Origin: an uncultured Methanolobus sp.
Lineage (GTDB): Archaea > Halobacteriota > Methanosarcinia > Methanosarcinales > Methanosarcinaceae
Length of the DNA stretch: 64,000 nt
Assembly (NCBI RefSeq): GCF_963665675.1
Contig: NZ_OY762426.1
Location: 2,542,001-2,606,000 of the forward strand
Reading direction: 5' to 3'
Both the position numbers and the translations under genes were made by a program. Shown piece by piece: positions 53,645-61,684 of the stretch. Under the pieces are notes generated by a model. That model worked only from the letters and a program-made list of their open reading frames with translations. It ran no database searches and had not been told where the DNA came from. Position 1 is the first letter of the stretch. Each line of letters starts with the position of its first letter.

Positions 53645-55081
53645 ATGAGTGAAAAACAGACCAAAAACAACGACATTTATAATGATGAGATTATTAAAAA
53701 AATGCTCAATCGTCCGGGTTTCGTTGAGATGATTGAAACTGCTGCCTTCAAGAAATGGTTCAAAAAGATATTCAAAAAAAGTTCCAGTACAAAGAAAAAT
53801 TACTATGAAAGTATGCTCAGGTATTGTAATTTCACCGGCCTGAACCCTGATGAATTGATTGAGCAGATGGATGAAGATGTCAGAAATGGTGTATTACCAC
53901 GTGATTACCGGATAGAAGACTATATTCTTGATTATCAGGCACATTTAGACGAGCAGGATTATGCTGTCAATACAAAAATCAATTACTTCTCAGGCATTCC
54001 AAGCTTCTACAAATCCCATAGATATACCATTCCTGAAGTGACATGGGAGAAACGACAAGTCACCGAAGAGAACTTCCCAATCCCAACGCTGGAAGATGTC
54101 AGGAAAGTATTACAGGTCTGTGTCACACGTGACAAGGCTATCATAATTGCCGGAATCAGTTCAGGTCTTTCTGGAGATGACTTGCTCAGAATCCGTGTGA
54201 AACAATTCTGGGACGGTTACAACCCATACACGGAAATCTGCACGCTGCAACTGAAAAGAGGAAAGACTGACCAGTATTTCACAACCTGCTTCTCACCTGA
54301 AGCCTGCCGTCTTATCATCCAGTACCTGCATGAAAGGGATGTCATTCCACATACTACACATCAAAACGTAATCAGACAGCGTCTTAAGCAGAAAGTGACT
54401 GACGACTCTTACTTATTCATCAAAAAGAAAATAAGTGACAAGTACCTCGTCACTGGAAACGAAGAGCTGCGAAAATTCGAAGTCAACGGACTATGGAAAG
54501 CTTACAGGGACGTGAACTCAAAAGCCGGGACAAGTACGACAGCTAACGTTTTCAATCTTGTCAGAACTCACAACATGAGAAAACTGTTCAAAAATCTGAT
54601 ACCGATTGAATACAATCAGGATGTTGTTGAGCACATGATGGGACATTCATTAGGCAGGACCAAGGACGCATACTATAGAGACAACCCGGAAAAAATCACT
54701 GAGTTCTTCATGCAAGTATATGTATATTTGACAGTTCAGGAAGAGCTTAATGTCGCAGCGTCACCCGAATTCAAAGCCATAGAAGAGAAAAACAAGGAAT
54801 TACAAGCATACAAAGCCCAAGCCGAACAGCAGCAGAAGACATATGTGAACGTGGTGTCACTTGTGGCCGACCTACAGGCCGAAATCGATGAACTCAAAGC
54901 ACAGGCCGTCGCACGCTCCACAACACCACCAATTCCGGCACACATGGAACTTCAGCCCGACAATAAGGAAAGTCTTGAAAAGGATATCAAGGACTTAGAA
55001 TGGCATCTAAAGCAGTATCCAAGTGAGGAAGGAAACACAATGCTTACAAAATTGCGTGAGAAGTTGTCATCCGAAGAGTGA
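53645..55081 (+). CDS. Tyrosine recombinase (integrase)
   Basis: 478 residues from ATG 53645. The N-terminal half has SAM-like core-binding features (residues ~20-140) and the C-terminal half a catalytic domain: conserved RTHNMRKLFKNL (His-x-x-Arg, ~305) and EHMMGHSLGRTKDAYYRD with the nucleophile Tyr (~350). The region where the first catalytic Arg is expected reads GISSGLSGDDLLRIRVKQF, so that Arg is not in the standard position. A coiled-coil-like tail (~395-430) follows. It lies at the htpX boundary, which supports its role in site-specific integration of the element. In-frame TTG at 53621 would add eight residues but lacks support. Confidence 0.85.
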   Translation: MSEKQTKNNDIYNDEIIKKMLNRPGFVEMIETAAFKKWFKKIFKKSSSTKKNYYESMLRYCNFTGLNPDELIEQMDEDVRNGVLPRDYRIEDYILDYQAHLDEQDYAVNTKINYFSGIPSFYKSHRYTIPEVTWEKRQVTEENFPIPTLEDVRKVLQVCVTRDKAIIIAGISSGLSGDDLLRIRVKQFWDGYNPYTEICTLQLKRGKTDQYFTTCFSPEACRLIIQYLHERDVIPHTTHQNVIRQRLKQKVTDDSYLFIKKKISDKYLVTGNEELRKFEVNGLWKAYRDVNSKAGTSTTANVFNLVRTHNMRKLFKNLIPIEYNQDVVEHMMGHSLGRTKDAYYRDNPEKITEFFMQVYVYLTVQEELNVAASPEFKAIEEKNKELQAYKAQAEQQQKTYVNVVSLVADLQAEIDELKAQAVARSTTPPIPAHMELQPDNKESLEKDIKDLEWHLKQYPSEEGNTMLTKLREKLSSEE

Positions 55082-55098
55082 CCCCCACTCTTCCTTTT
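55074..55098 (+). terminator. Terminator after integrase
   Basis: AAGAGTG (55074-55080) pairs with CACTCTT (55086-55092), loop ACCCC, followed by CCTTTTTT. It overlaps the stop codon. Confidence 0.7.
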
Positions 55099-55243
55099 TT
55101 CCTTCTTTTTTTCCAACACTCAAAACTCTTTTTTCACTCCCATAAAACCACCGAAATGATGAGGGCAGTATCAAAAAGATATCATATGAACGAAGGGCTT
55201 TCGGTCGCCGCACACCTTCTTAATTTTCTTTGCGAAATACCCC

Positions 55244-55311
55244 AATTTCACTAAATTATAGTATTCAAAATTATAATTTTAATTTCACTACCTTATTTTT
55301 TATATTTCACT
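55244..55311. repeat. Iteron-like direct repeats ATTTCACT
   Basis: AATTTCACTA occurs at 55244-55253 and 55281-55290, and ATATTTCACT at 55302-55311, in very AT-rich DNA. Three direct copies of an 8-bp core in an AT-rich region next to replication genes resemble iterons. Confidence 0.5.
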
Positions 55312-55354
55312 CAATATCCGTATACCTGATGACTTTTAAAATTATATTGCGACG

Positions 55355-55410
55355 AAAAACATTTATATTAGCAAAGCAAATTCGTGCCTCTTGCTTGCGA
55401 AAATGTTTTT
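55355..55410. repeat. Inverted repeat AAAAACATTT / AAATGTTTTT
   Basis: Arms at 55355-55364 and 55401-55410 match over 10 bp, and inner CAAAGCAA and TTGCTTG add partial pairing. The arms contain the AAAACAT half-site also seen at 53605-53619, so one DNA-binding protein could recognise both. Confidence 0.5.
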
Positions 55411-55472
55411 ATACGACTTATACCACACCTACCATTTGTAGCTATAATACTACATTCAGGAGTTGAAAAATA

Positions 55473-55613
55473 ATGTCAACCATCAATACCGGAATAACAG
55501 TAGACACAACCTTGTTCAAACGCATGGAAACAGAACGGGGAGACGTACCGAGAAGCAAATTCATACACCGGGCTTTGGAATTTTACATGTCAGAACAGCC
55601 GAGCCGGAAGTGA
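55473..55613 (+). CDS. Ribbon-helix-helix DNA-binding protein
   Basis: 46-residue protein too short for most gene callers. GITVDTTLFKRMETERGDV (a strand then a helix) and PRSKFIHRALEFYMSEQ (second helix) fit the CopG/Arc ribbon-helix-helix fold. AGGAG lies 10 nt upstream of the ATG. Such proteins often repress their own or replication genes of plasmids; the inverted repeat at 55355-55410 is a possible target. Next gene is the helicase. Confidence 0.75.
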   Translation: MSTINTGITVDTTLFKRMETERGDVPRSKFIHRALEFYMSEQPSRK

Positions 55614-55728
55614 AAACAAGCTGCCCTAATAATGGAGTGGCCGGAATCGGCAATGGTATCAACAACGAATTAGATTCGCGAAATAAAAACATTTTGACGA
55701 CTTTATAAAAAACACTTAAAAAAAGAGT

Positions 55729-55773
55729 GCGCCGCCATTGTTCACCACAACAATGGCATTCGAGCGCCGCCAT
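55729..55773 (+). promoter_or_regulatory. Hairpin flanked by direct repeats upstream of the helicase gene
   Basis: GCCATTGTT (55734-55742) and AACAATGGC (55749-55757) form a perfect 9-bp stem with CACCAC loop. GCGCCGCCAT occurs on both sides, at 55729-55738 and 55764-55773. The structure ends 15 bp before the helicase ATG. It may be a binding site or a copy-control RNA structure. Confidence 0.5.
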
Positions 55774-55787
55774 AGAAGTTGTATAAC

Positions 55788-57692
55788 ATGAATAATAACA
55801 GCACAGAATATAAGCATTTCGGCATCGAAAACAAGACACCTGTCAGCCCTGACGGCGGAACACTGTGGCAATCCCGTCTGAAGCAACAACGTGACGAACA
55901 GCAGCAAGAACCGGAAATGGATTTTGCCAGATTCGGCCATATATTGAAATCCGCTGAACCGGTGGTCATCGAAGCAGGTGACATTGTGTGGAAATTTGTT
56001 GAAAAATTGAATGCAGTCGCCACTTATATGATTGAATTATCAGCCTCGAAAGACGGTGATATCTTAGGGCTGCGTGAGTTTGAATACGATGATTTGTCCA
56101 CCCCAAAGAAGAAATGGCAATCCCGTGATGAATTTCTCTATGAAATCGTTCACAATAGCATTCACAGCCTGAAGAAAGCCGACCTTGACAAGCTTTTCGC
56201 TGAAGTCAGCATAAAATTCCTCGCCGGAAATGATGGCAAGAATTATGAGACATACAAGGCATTGGACTACATTCGAGCGCAGGAAGGAAAGCACAGGCGG
56301 TCAATCTACATCAACACTGACAAACAGGGAAGAGTGCATTCAATCCGTGTGGCAAGTCTGTCACAGAAAATCATGCACGACATCACTTTTTTGACATTGG
56401 ACGACACACATGAGGTCTTGTATTGGGACAATGGTGTGTACCGGTTCGGCGGCGAAAACATCATCCGACAGCTTGTTCAGCGTGAATTATGGAATGATTC
56501 CAGTGACAAATTCAAGAATGAAATTGTATCCTTCATTCAGGATGAAACACTGTGCGATAGGAGGCTGCTGAATCAATCCAGCCACCTAATCAACTTCAAG
56601 AACTGCTTGTACGATGTTGACACCGGTGCTGAATATCCACATACCCCGGACTACAAAACGACAATCCAAATCAATACAGTCTATGACCCGAATGCGAAAT
56701 GTCCAAAAATTGAAAAATTCCTTGAGGAAATCCTTCCAGACGAGAACGACAGAAACGGGACGCTTGAGTTCATTTCGTACTTGTTAATCATTGAAAACAA
56801 GATGCGTAAGGCATACATGGGCGTTGGTGACGGAAAAAATGGAAAGTCCGTACTGTTCCACCTTGTCCGGGAACTTCTGAAGGGAATGTATTCCACCACA
56901 TCTCTTCAGTTGATGGAGAAAGACAAATTTGCACTCGCTGGACTGTATGGCGTGCTAGCGAACATATACAGTGATTTGCCTTCTGAATCAATGGAAAAGA
57001 ACGAGGTATTCAAGGGTTGCACCGGTCAGGATGAACTCAGAGGCGAAAAGAAATTCAAAGATGAGTTCTGGTTCACACCTTTTGCCCGTCTGATGTTCAG
57101 TGCGAATAAGATACCTTGGGCTCACTTCGACGGCAACGATGCATATTTCGATAGGTGGCTGCTTGTGGAGTTCAAACAGCGTTTTGAAGGCAGCAGTGAC
57201 AATAAGAACCTACGTGAAGAACTCACCACACCCGAAGAACTCAGCGGTTTTGCGAATCTTCTTATCAAGCACCTGAAAAATCTGCTTGCTCGTGGCGAAT
57301 ATTGCAATGAAACCGACTTGAAGGATACAAAGGAAAAATACATGCTCAAGGCTGACCCTGTCCGTGCATTCCTTCTCTCATGCACCGAGGAACCCGAAGA
57401 AGAAGGAACACACCTATGCGGACAGAAAGAATTGTTCAATGCTTTCAAACAATTTTGCGAAGAACATGACATCGCAAATATCTACACACAGAAAACTTTC
57501 AAAAATAAATTACAAAAGTCACATGGTTTCGCTGAATCTCAATCATGGGGCAATGAATACAACGGTGCAAAAGTATGGCAAGACGTCCGGCTGAAGGACG
57601 AGTACCGAGATGTAAGAGAAGTCAAACCAAGTGCAGTGACACAAAATCCTTTCGCTGCGTTGGGGGACATACGCACTTTGCAAAGTAATTAA
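55788..57692 (+). CDS. D5-type primase-helicase (SF3 helicase) of a mobile element
   Basis: 634 residues. N-terminal region (~1-200) has no recognised primase motif, followed by a D5_N-like region (~170-310, DETLCDRRLLNQ, INFKNCLYDVDTG). The SF3 ATPase has Walker A GVGDGKNGKS (~350), NIYSDLPSESME as Walker B region, and the sensor-like LMFSANKIPW with DRWLLVEF (~430-460). Such proteins unwind origin DNA in plasmids and viruses. The C-terminal part is a winged-helix-like region. The ATG at 55788 is used; the in-frame TTG at 55779 is also possible. Confidence 0.85.
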   Translation: MNNNSTEYKHFGIENKTPVSPDGGTLWQSRLKQQRDEQQQEPEMDFARFGHILKSAEPVVIEAGDIVWKFVEKLNAVATYMIELSASKDGDILGLREFEYDDLSTPKKKWQSRDEFLYEIVHNSIHSLKKADLDKLFAEVSIKFLAGNDGKNYETYKALDYIRAQEGKHRRSIYINTDKQGRVHSIRVASLSQKIMHDITFLTLDDTHEVLYWDNGVYRFGGENIIRQLVQRELWNDSSDKFKNEIVSFIQDETLCDRRLLNQSSHLINFKNCLYDVDTGAEYPHTPDYKTTIQINTVYDPNAKCPKIEKFLEEILPDENDRNGTLEFISYLLIIENKMRKAYMGVGDGKNGKSVLFHLVRELLKGMYSTTSLQLMEKDKFALAGLYGVLANIYSDLPSESMEKNEVFKGCTGQDELRGEKKFKDEFWFTPFARLMFSANKIPWAHFDGNDAYFDRWLLVEFKQRFEGSSDNKNLREELTTPEELSGFANLLIKHLKNLLARGEYCNETDLKDTKEKYMLKADPVRAFLLSCTEEPEEEGTHLCGQKELFNAFKQFCEEHDIANIYTQKTFKNKLQKSHGFAESQSWGNEYNGAKVWQDVRLKDEYRDVREVKPSAVTQNPFAALGDIRTLQSN

Positions 57693-57711
57693 ATGTGACA
57701 TGGTTTGAAGG

Positions 57712-57797
57712 AAAGTATATACTTTAGTATATAGGTTTGAAACGTGCATGCTCCTTGCTCTCGAAAATCAGGAAAGTATACACTAAAGTATATACTT
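57712..57797. repeat. AAGTATATACTT palindromes after the helicase gene
   Basis: AAAGTATATACTTT (57712-57725) is a perfect 14-bp palindrome; GGAAAGTATA appears again at 57771 and AAGTATATACTT at 57786-57797. The two blocks lie about 60 bp apart with the same flanking pattern, suggesting an operator pair or origin element. Confidence 0.55.
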
Positions 57798-57800
57798 CAC

Positions 57801-58243
57801 ACCAAGTTTTTTGGTTCACGGCAACTGCTATCGAAACCCAAGTTTTTTTCAAGAAAACAACATCACGGTTTTTCGATAGCAATATACCTTTTTGCCGAAA
57901 AAACCCAAGTTTTTTTCCAAAAAAAATACCTATACATGTATAGCGTTTTTTTCCCTTCTTTTTTTTTGATTTTTTCTACACGTGGGAACTTTTTTTTCAT
58001 GAAAAAAACTTGGGTTTTTTTAGCAAATGAGGGAACCGATACTGAAAAAACGAATATTTTTTTCTTGAAAAAAACTTGGGTTTCGCCATCGGTCGAAGGT
58101 GACCCAAAAACTTGGGGTCTTTAGACTGTTTACACAGTTGATATTTTGCTGAAACGGCTATACTGATGCTGAAAATCAAATATTCATTTTCTGTGTGAAA
58201 ACAGTGTTTCGATATCAAGCAAGCCCTCACAAAAAACTTGGGG
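57801..58243. repeat. Array of inverted CCCAAGTTTTT motifs
   Basis: Three copies read (A/C)CCAAGTTTTTT (57801, 57837, 57903) and four read AAAAACTTGGG (58002-58014, 58068-58080, 58106-58117, 58231-58243). All left copies point one way and all right copies the other. A 10-bp inverted repeat GCTATCGAAA / TTTCGATAGC (57827-57836, 57871-57880) surrounds one left copy. Confidence 0.75.
57929..57942. repeat. Palindrome CTATACATGTATAG
   Basis: Perfect 14-bp palindrome in the middle of the motif array, close to its point of symmetry. Confidence 0.6.
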
Positions 58244-58663
58244 TATCTATCCCAAATGATTTTATATTAATTTTATGAAATTAGAATACATGGACAATAC
58301 ACCCAAAACCCACCCACCGGCGTCCAATCAAGAAGAAAACCCCGATACTCAAAAATCCGAAAACCCGAAGACCCGGAGCGTTTTTGATGATTTCGAGAGC
58401 GATTTTTGTTGCCTTCGATGAAGACCGGTGGTTCGATTTTCGACCTGTAATTCATCAATTTTTGCATTTCAAAGCAAGGGATTTCCGGGTTTCACCGCAT
58501 CGAGTGGTGTAAAGAACCCCAAAACCGGTCTTTTTTGCTCATGACGGTCATATTTGAGCCGGTCTTGCCTGAGATACCGGTATACAGATAATATGCCAAA
58601 ACACCCACAAATTCACCCACACAATATTAATTTATTATACAATTAGAGAAATAATTATACTAT

Positions 58664-58681
58664 TGATATAACATTATATCA
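58664..58681. promoter_or_regulatory. Palindrome TGATATAA-CA-TTATATCA
   Basis: Perfect 8-bp arms around two bases in AT-rich DNA about 235 bp before the first winged-helix gene. Could be a binding site of one of the winged-helix proteins. Confidence 0.4.
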
Positions 58682-58915
58682 TCAGTTTTTCCGGTCTTCA
58701 TATTTCCTCAATTCCGACCGCCGATAGTGTTTTGTTCTCGATTGCCCTCCGGTGTACGGCTTTTTTTTTGCGTGATTTCGAGGGTTTTCATACATTTGAC
58801 TAATATAAAATCACGTGGCGAATTGGTAACAAACCCGATAATTCGTTGTTGTTGACGCCGGGGAAGCCGATTGATGACGAAAATGTATTTATGTGCACTT
58901 TTGAAAGTGTATCTC

Positions 58916-59368
58916 ATGGCAAAAAAGAACTTAGACATACTTCGGACGCTTGCCGAAAGTCAATCAATGACAGCAAGACAGATATTCGAAATCACACGCC
59001 ATCATTCATACAACGGCTTGCGAAACAGCCTCAGCAGGCTTAATAAGGACGGAAAAGTAGAGATAAATCGTGATGCACAGCCGCATCAGTGGAGCATCAC
59101 CGGAGCAGGGCGGGACTATTTGAGACTGAAAATAAGCCCTATGCTGCCGTTTTTCATGAAAGTGTTGCCGTATTTGATGGACGAACCAATGACCGAAGAC
59201 TCATTGTTCCAGACACTTGAAGGGTACTATTCGCAGGTGTATTTCACCGAATGTATGAAATCCATGAGGAAAAAAGGCTATGTTGTGGCTGAAAATGATG
59301 TATTATCGGTGACAAAGAAGGCTTACAATGAGCTTGGCCTATACGTGATGAAGGGAGTTAGGCCATGA
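58916..59368 (+). CDS. Winged-helix DNA-binding protein (element)
   Basis: 150 residues from ATG 58916 (MAKKNLDILRTLAESQ). Earlier in-frame ATGs in AT-rich DNA are less likely. A winged-helix/MarR-like unit covers ~1-60, with ARQIFEITRHHSYNGLRNSL as recognition helix and WSITGAGRDYL as wing. A second, less clear unit covers ~85-145. Its stop overlaps the ATG of a 24-codon frame (ATGA). It may regulate the element's genes. Not identified at family level. Confidence 0.65.
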   Translation: MAKKNLDILRTLAESQSMTARQIFEITRHHSYNGLRNSLSRLNKDGKVEINRDAQPHQWSITGAGRDYLRLKISPMLPFFMKVLPYLMDEPMTEDSLFQTLEGYYSQVYFTECMKSMRKKGYVVAENDVLSVTKKAYNELGLYVMKGVRP

Positions 59369-59439
59369 AGCACAAGAAAAACACGGAAAAATCGGGAAAC
59401 CGAAGGCGGAAATTACACAAAAGTAAGGTGAAAAAATGA
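59365..59439 (+). CDS. 24-residue basic microprotein, overlapped at both ends
   Basis: MKHKKNTEKSGNRRRKLHKS followed by KVKK: 24 residues with 14 Lys or Arg and one acidic residue. Its ATG overlaps the stop of the upstream winged-helix gene as ATGA, and its TGA overlaps the ATG of the next gene as ATGA, so translation could pass through it. Ribosome binding site for the next gene, AAGGTG, lies inside its end. It could be a real nucleic-acid-binding peptide or only a translational linker. Confidence 0.45.
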   Translation: MKHKKNTEKSGNRRRKLHKSKVKK

Positions 59440-59939
59440 CTGAACACACGCAAATCCGCATCATGCGGCTGCTCGCAGAATATGGCAAGATGCGACGTAA
59501 GCAAATAATCGACAAAACCAGTGGCAAGCGGAACATTGATGCACATTTACGGCGCCTGCTATCGTTTGGGTACATTTCACGTGAGAAGCGAGCGGGTGAG
59601 ACTTTGGATTATCATCTCACGGATGCAGGTCGGGAATGCCTTGAGACCGATAATTTTCCGCAAATCAGACAGATAGTTCCATTCGCTGAGGTCGTGACAA
59701 AGTTCATGCTTGATGATTCGTACGAGCCGCTGACCTCGAAAGACCTGCATTCTGCACTGCAAGACACCCGGAGCCTGCATGATTTCAGGTCGCTGCTTGG
59801 CCATTTGATTCAGAGACAGTACATCGAAGTTGATGAAACCAGCACGCTACAGCGATATTATCTTTCGGAACGTGGTCGCGAATATGCAGAAGACCCCGAA
59901 AAGTTCCGGGAAGAGAAACGAAAAAGAATATTCCAGTGA
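59436..59939 (+). CDS. Winged-helix protein with two units (element)
   Basis: 167 residues. The first unit (~1-65) has RIMRLLAEYGKMRRKQIIDK then NIDAHLRRLLSFGYISREKR as recognition helix and wing; the second (~75-155) repeats the pattern with LTSKDLHSALQDT and HDFRSLLGHLIQRQYIEV. It has AAGGTG 5-6 nt upstream of its ATG and overlaps the microprotein by 4 bp. It resembles its upstream neighbour in layout, so the two may be ancient duplicates that bind DNA as a pair. A 154-bp gap follows. Confidence 0.65.
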   Translation: MTEHTQIRIMRLLAEYGKMRRKQIIDKTSGKRNIDAHLRRLLSFGYISREKRAGETLDYHLTDAGRECLETDNFPQIRQIVPFAEVVTKFMLDDSYEPLTSKDLHSALQDTRSLHDFRSLLGHLIQRQYIEVDETSTLQRYYLSERGREYAEDPEKFREEKRKRIFQ

Positions 59940-60093
59940 AATCCGCACACCGGAAAGGATTCCAAGCAATTAAAAAGCTTAAAATCTGCATACCTGACCG
60001 TAAATATGCTTAATTTAGAAAAAGATAAGTAATAATCTTGCATTTTAATCATTGTCATCAATACCACCGCTGTTGATACGAAGGGTGAACTAT

Positions 60094-60963
60094 ATGAAGC
60101 AGTATCGAGATTGTGACCTAAAAGGGCGTATTCTTCGCAGTATCCATCAATCACCCATAGGGTCACATCCAACTGCAAGGGCGATTTTTGATGCTGTAGG
60201 TCATCATAATTTCGATTCTTTCCTTTCGACTATACACCGCTTGAAGAAATATTCTTACATCTCCGTAATCCCGGATTCTCGTCCATTTCAATACCGTCTG
60301 ACCCGCAAAGGCCAAGAGCATGCTCATGACCCATACAAGTACAAAAAAGCGAAGCAACAGCACCTAGAACAGAGAATTCGTGCCATTTTGAATGATGATG
60401 ATAGATTCTCAGGGGAAGTTGAAAAAGAGGTACGTCAGCGCCTTTCTGAGATAGAATCAGGCACAAGGGAAGCACCGCCAATCATTGAGACCGTGGAAAC
60501 GGAAGCGGATGACAGTGCATTGAAGGCCGAATTGGAATCCAAAAACCTGAGAATACAGGAGCTTGAAGCCGCTTTGCAACATTTGAAATTGCATCAGTCA
60601 AATGTCCCAACCAAGGCAGCACCACCCGAAAAATCGCCTGAAGAACAGCAGAAAGAGAATGAGCGAAGACAACGCAGGGAAAAGCTCGCAATGAATTACA
60701 GGGGCATGCTGCTCGATGCTGCGTTTTTCGGACAATGGGGAGACATGTTGCCATTCCGCATGAAGCACTTGCAATTGTACCGGGAAGGCAGTGTGGAAAT
60801 CATGAGCAAGAGCAATCCCGAAATTCGAAGAGGTCACGCGCGCCGGCCACTCTATCCGCCTGAGGTCGCAGGGGCACGATTCCATATCACGAAGATGAAC
60901 AAAAATGGCATTTCCATTAGCGGGCAAGGGCTTCCGGGTGGTCAGACATCACTCAGATGGTGA
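60094..60963 (+). CDS. Winged-helix protein with coiled coil (element)
   Basis: 289 residues from ATG 60094, preceded by GGGTGA. A winged-helix-like unit covers ~5-75 (GRILRSIHQSPIGSHPTARA, HHNFDSFLSTIHRLKKYSYI), followed by charged helices, a coiled coil (~145-185, ALKAELESKNLRIQELEAAL), a Pro/Glu-rich linker, and a C-terminal domain (~200-289). It is not recognised at family level. With the previous two it makes a run of three winged-helix proteins. It may be a replication initiator, partition or regulatory protein. Confidence 0.6.
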   Translation: MKQYRDCDLKGRILRSIHQSPIGSHPTARAIFDAVGHHNFDSFLSTIHRLKKYSYISVIPDSRPFQYRLTRKGQEHAHDPYKYKKAKQQHLEQRIRAILNDDDRFSGEVEKEVRQRLSEIESGTREAPPIIETVETEADDSALKAELESKNLRIQELEAALQHLKLHQSNVPTKAAPPEKSPEEQQKENERRQRREKLAMNYRGMLLDAAFFGQWGDMLPFRMKHLQLYREGSVEIMSKSNPEIRRGHARRPLYPPEVAGARFHITKMNKNGISISGQGLPGGQTSLRW

Positions 60964-61155
60964 ACATTAGCGCTTCTGATGCTGAAAAAGTACCCAAAGT
61001 ATCAAAATTTGACATGCCTTTATTTTCTCATTTGTCACTTGATTATCCCTCTTGTTTGCGATATTATGCTAGCACTAAAAATCTTTTATTAGTATATAAA
61101 CATTTGTATCGGGAAAATCCATACACCGGAAGCCGATTGTGTTTTTGTAGAAATG

Positions 61156-61163
61156 TATATAAA
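61156..61163 (+). promoter_or_regulatory. TATA box of a leaderless transcript
   Basis: TATATAAA is centred about 26 bp before the ATG at 61186, the spacing for a leaderless archaeal transcript. A second TATATAAA-like box stands at 61090-61098. Confidence 0.55.
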
Positions 61164-61185
61164 TGAATTGGGTGCATTTTGAATT

Positions 61186-61653
61186 ATGAACCAAGACAAT
61201 AGGGGATGTACTGAAATGCCGCCGGGAATGAAAGACTCTGACACAATTGATTGGATGAATCGTCAACTGGACGACCTCGCCCGCTATTGGAATGACATCA
61301 CCGCCGCCGAGAGGGACATCGTTCTTGATGCCCTCGCCGAGGAGCTTGGTGACGATTATGAAAGTTCACTATCACAAAAATGGTCACAATTGTACACCCG
61401 AACACAGCAGGAAGATGACGAAGAACCGACATACCCGCAGCCGAATGCAACAACATGCATGACAGTCATCAAGGAAATATCCATCAACAAGAAACGTGAA
61501 TTGGCACGCCGGTATTGTGATTCTGATGTGTCAGTGCTCTCAGATGTGGCATTGGTCAGGCTGATGTCGGATGTGCTGAACGGTGGCTCTTATGCCCGAT
61601 TTTTCAGCATCAGAGGCCACATTGGACGGAATTTCATGGCGCCGGTCGAGTGA
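61186..61653 (+). CDS. Hypothetical protein (element)
   Basis: 155 residues, acidic, soluble, no recognised domain. The N-terminal half has a helical region with WMNRQLDDLARYWNDITAAE, and the C-terminal half SISINKKRELARRYCDSDVS-like helices with two Cys. No signal or membrane segment. A TATA box 26 bp upstream supports the start. Later in-frame ATGs at codons 11 and 15 are possible. It lies between the winged-helix genes and the beta-propeller gene. Function not assigned. Confidence 0.5.
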   Translation: MNQDNRGCTEMPPGMKDSDTIDWMNRQLDDLARYWNDITAAERDIVLDALAEELGDDYESSLSQKWSQLYTRTQQEDDEEPTYPQPNATTCMTVIKEISINKKRELARRYCDSDVSVLSDVALVRLMSDVLNGGSYARFFSIRGHIGRNFMAPVE

Positions 61654-61684
61654 CCATATGTTGTTCATATAGACACTGGAATAG

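Larger units (their letters stand above)
55082..55472. other. 391-bp AT-rich region, candidate replication origin
   Basis: Between integrase and the ribbon-helix-helix gene. No frame is supported. It contains the direct repeats and inverted repeat listed separately and a promoter-like AT-rich part leading to AGGAG before the small gene. Confidence 0.5.
57693..58915. other. 1.2-kb repeat-rich noncoding region
   Basis: AT-rich with long A and T runs. Features listed separately include a symmetric array of CCCAAGTTTTT motifs, AAGTATATACTT palindromes and other palindromes. CCGGTCTT occurs four times between 58420 and 58700 in both orientations. Open frames in it are low-complexity Lys/Phe-rich products and not credible genes. 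It may hold an origin, a partition site or noncoding RNA. Confidence 0.6.

Noticed and set aside
57737..58124. Lys/Phe-rich plus-strand frames in the repeat-rich region
   Set aside because: They are produced by A and T runs and the CCCAAGTTTTT array; no ribosome binding site and no protein-like composition.
58273..58467. 64-residue minus-strand frame
   Set aside because: No ribosome binding site, no domain, and it lies in noncoding repeat-rich DNA.
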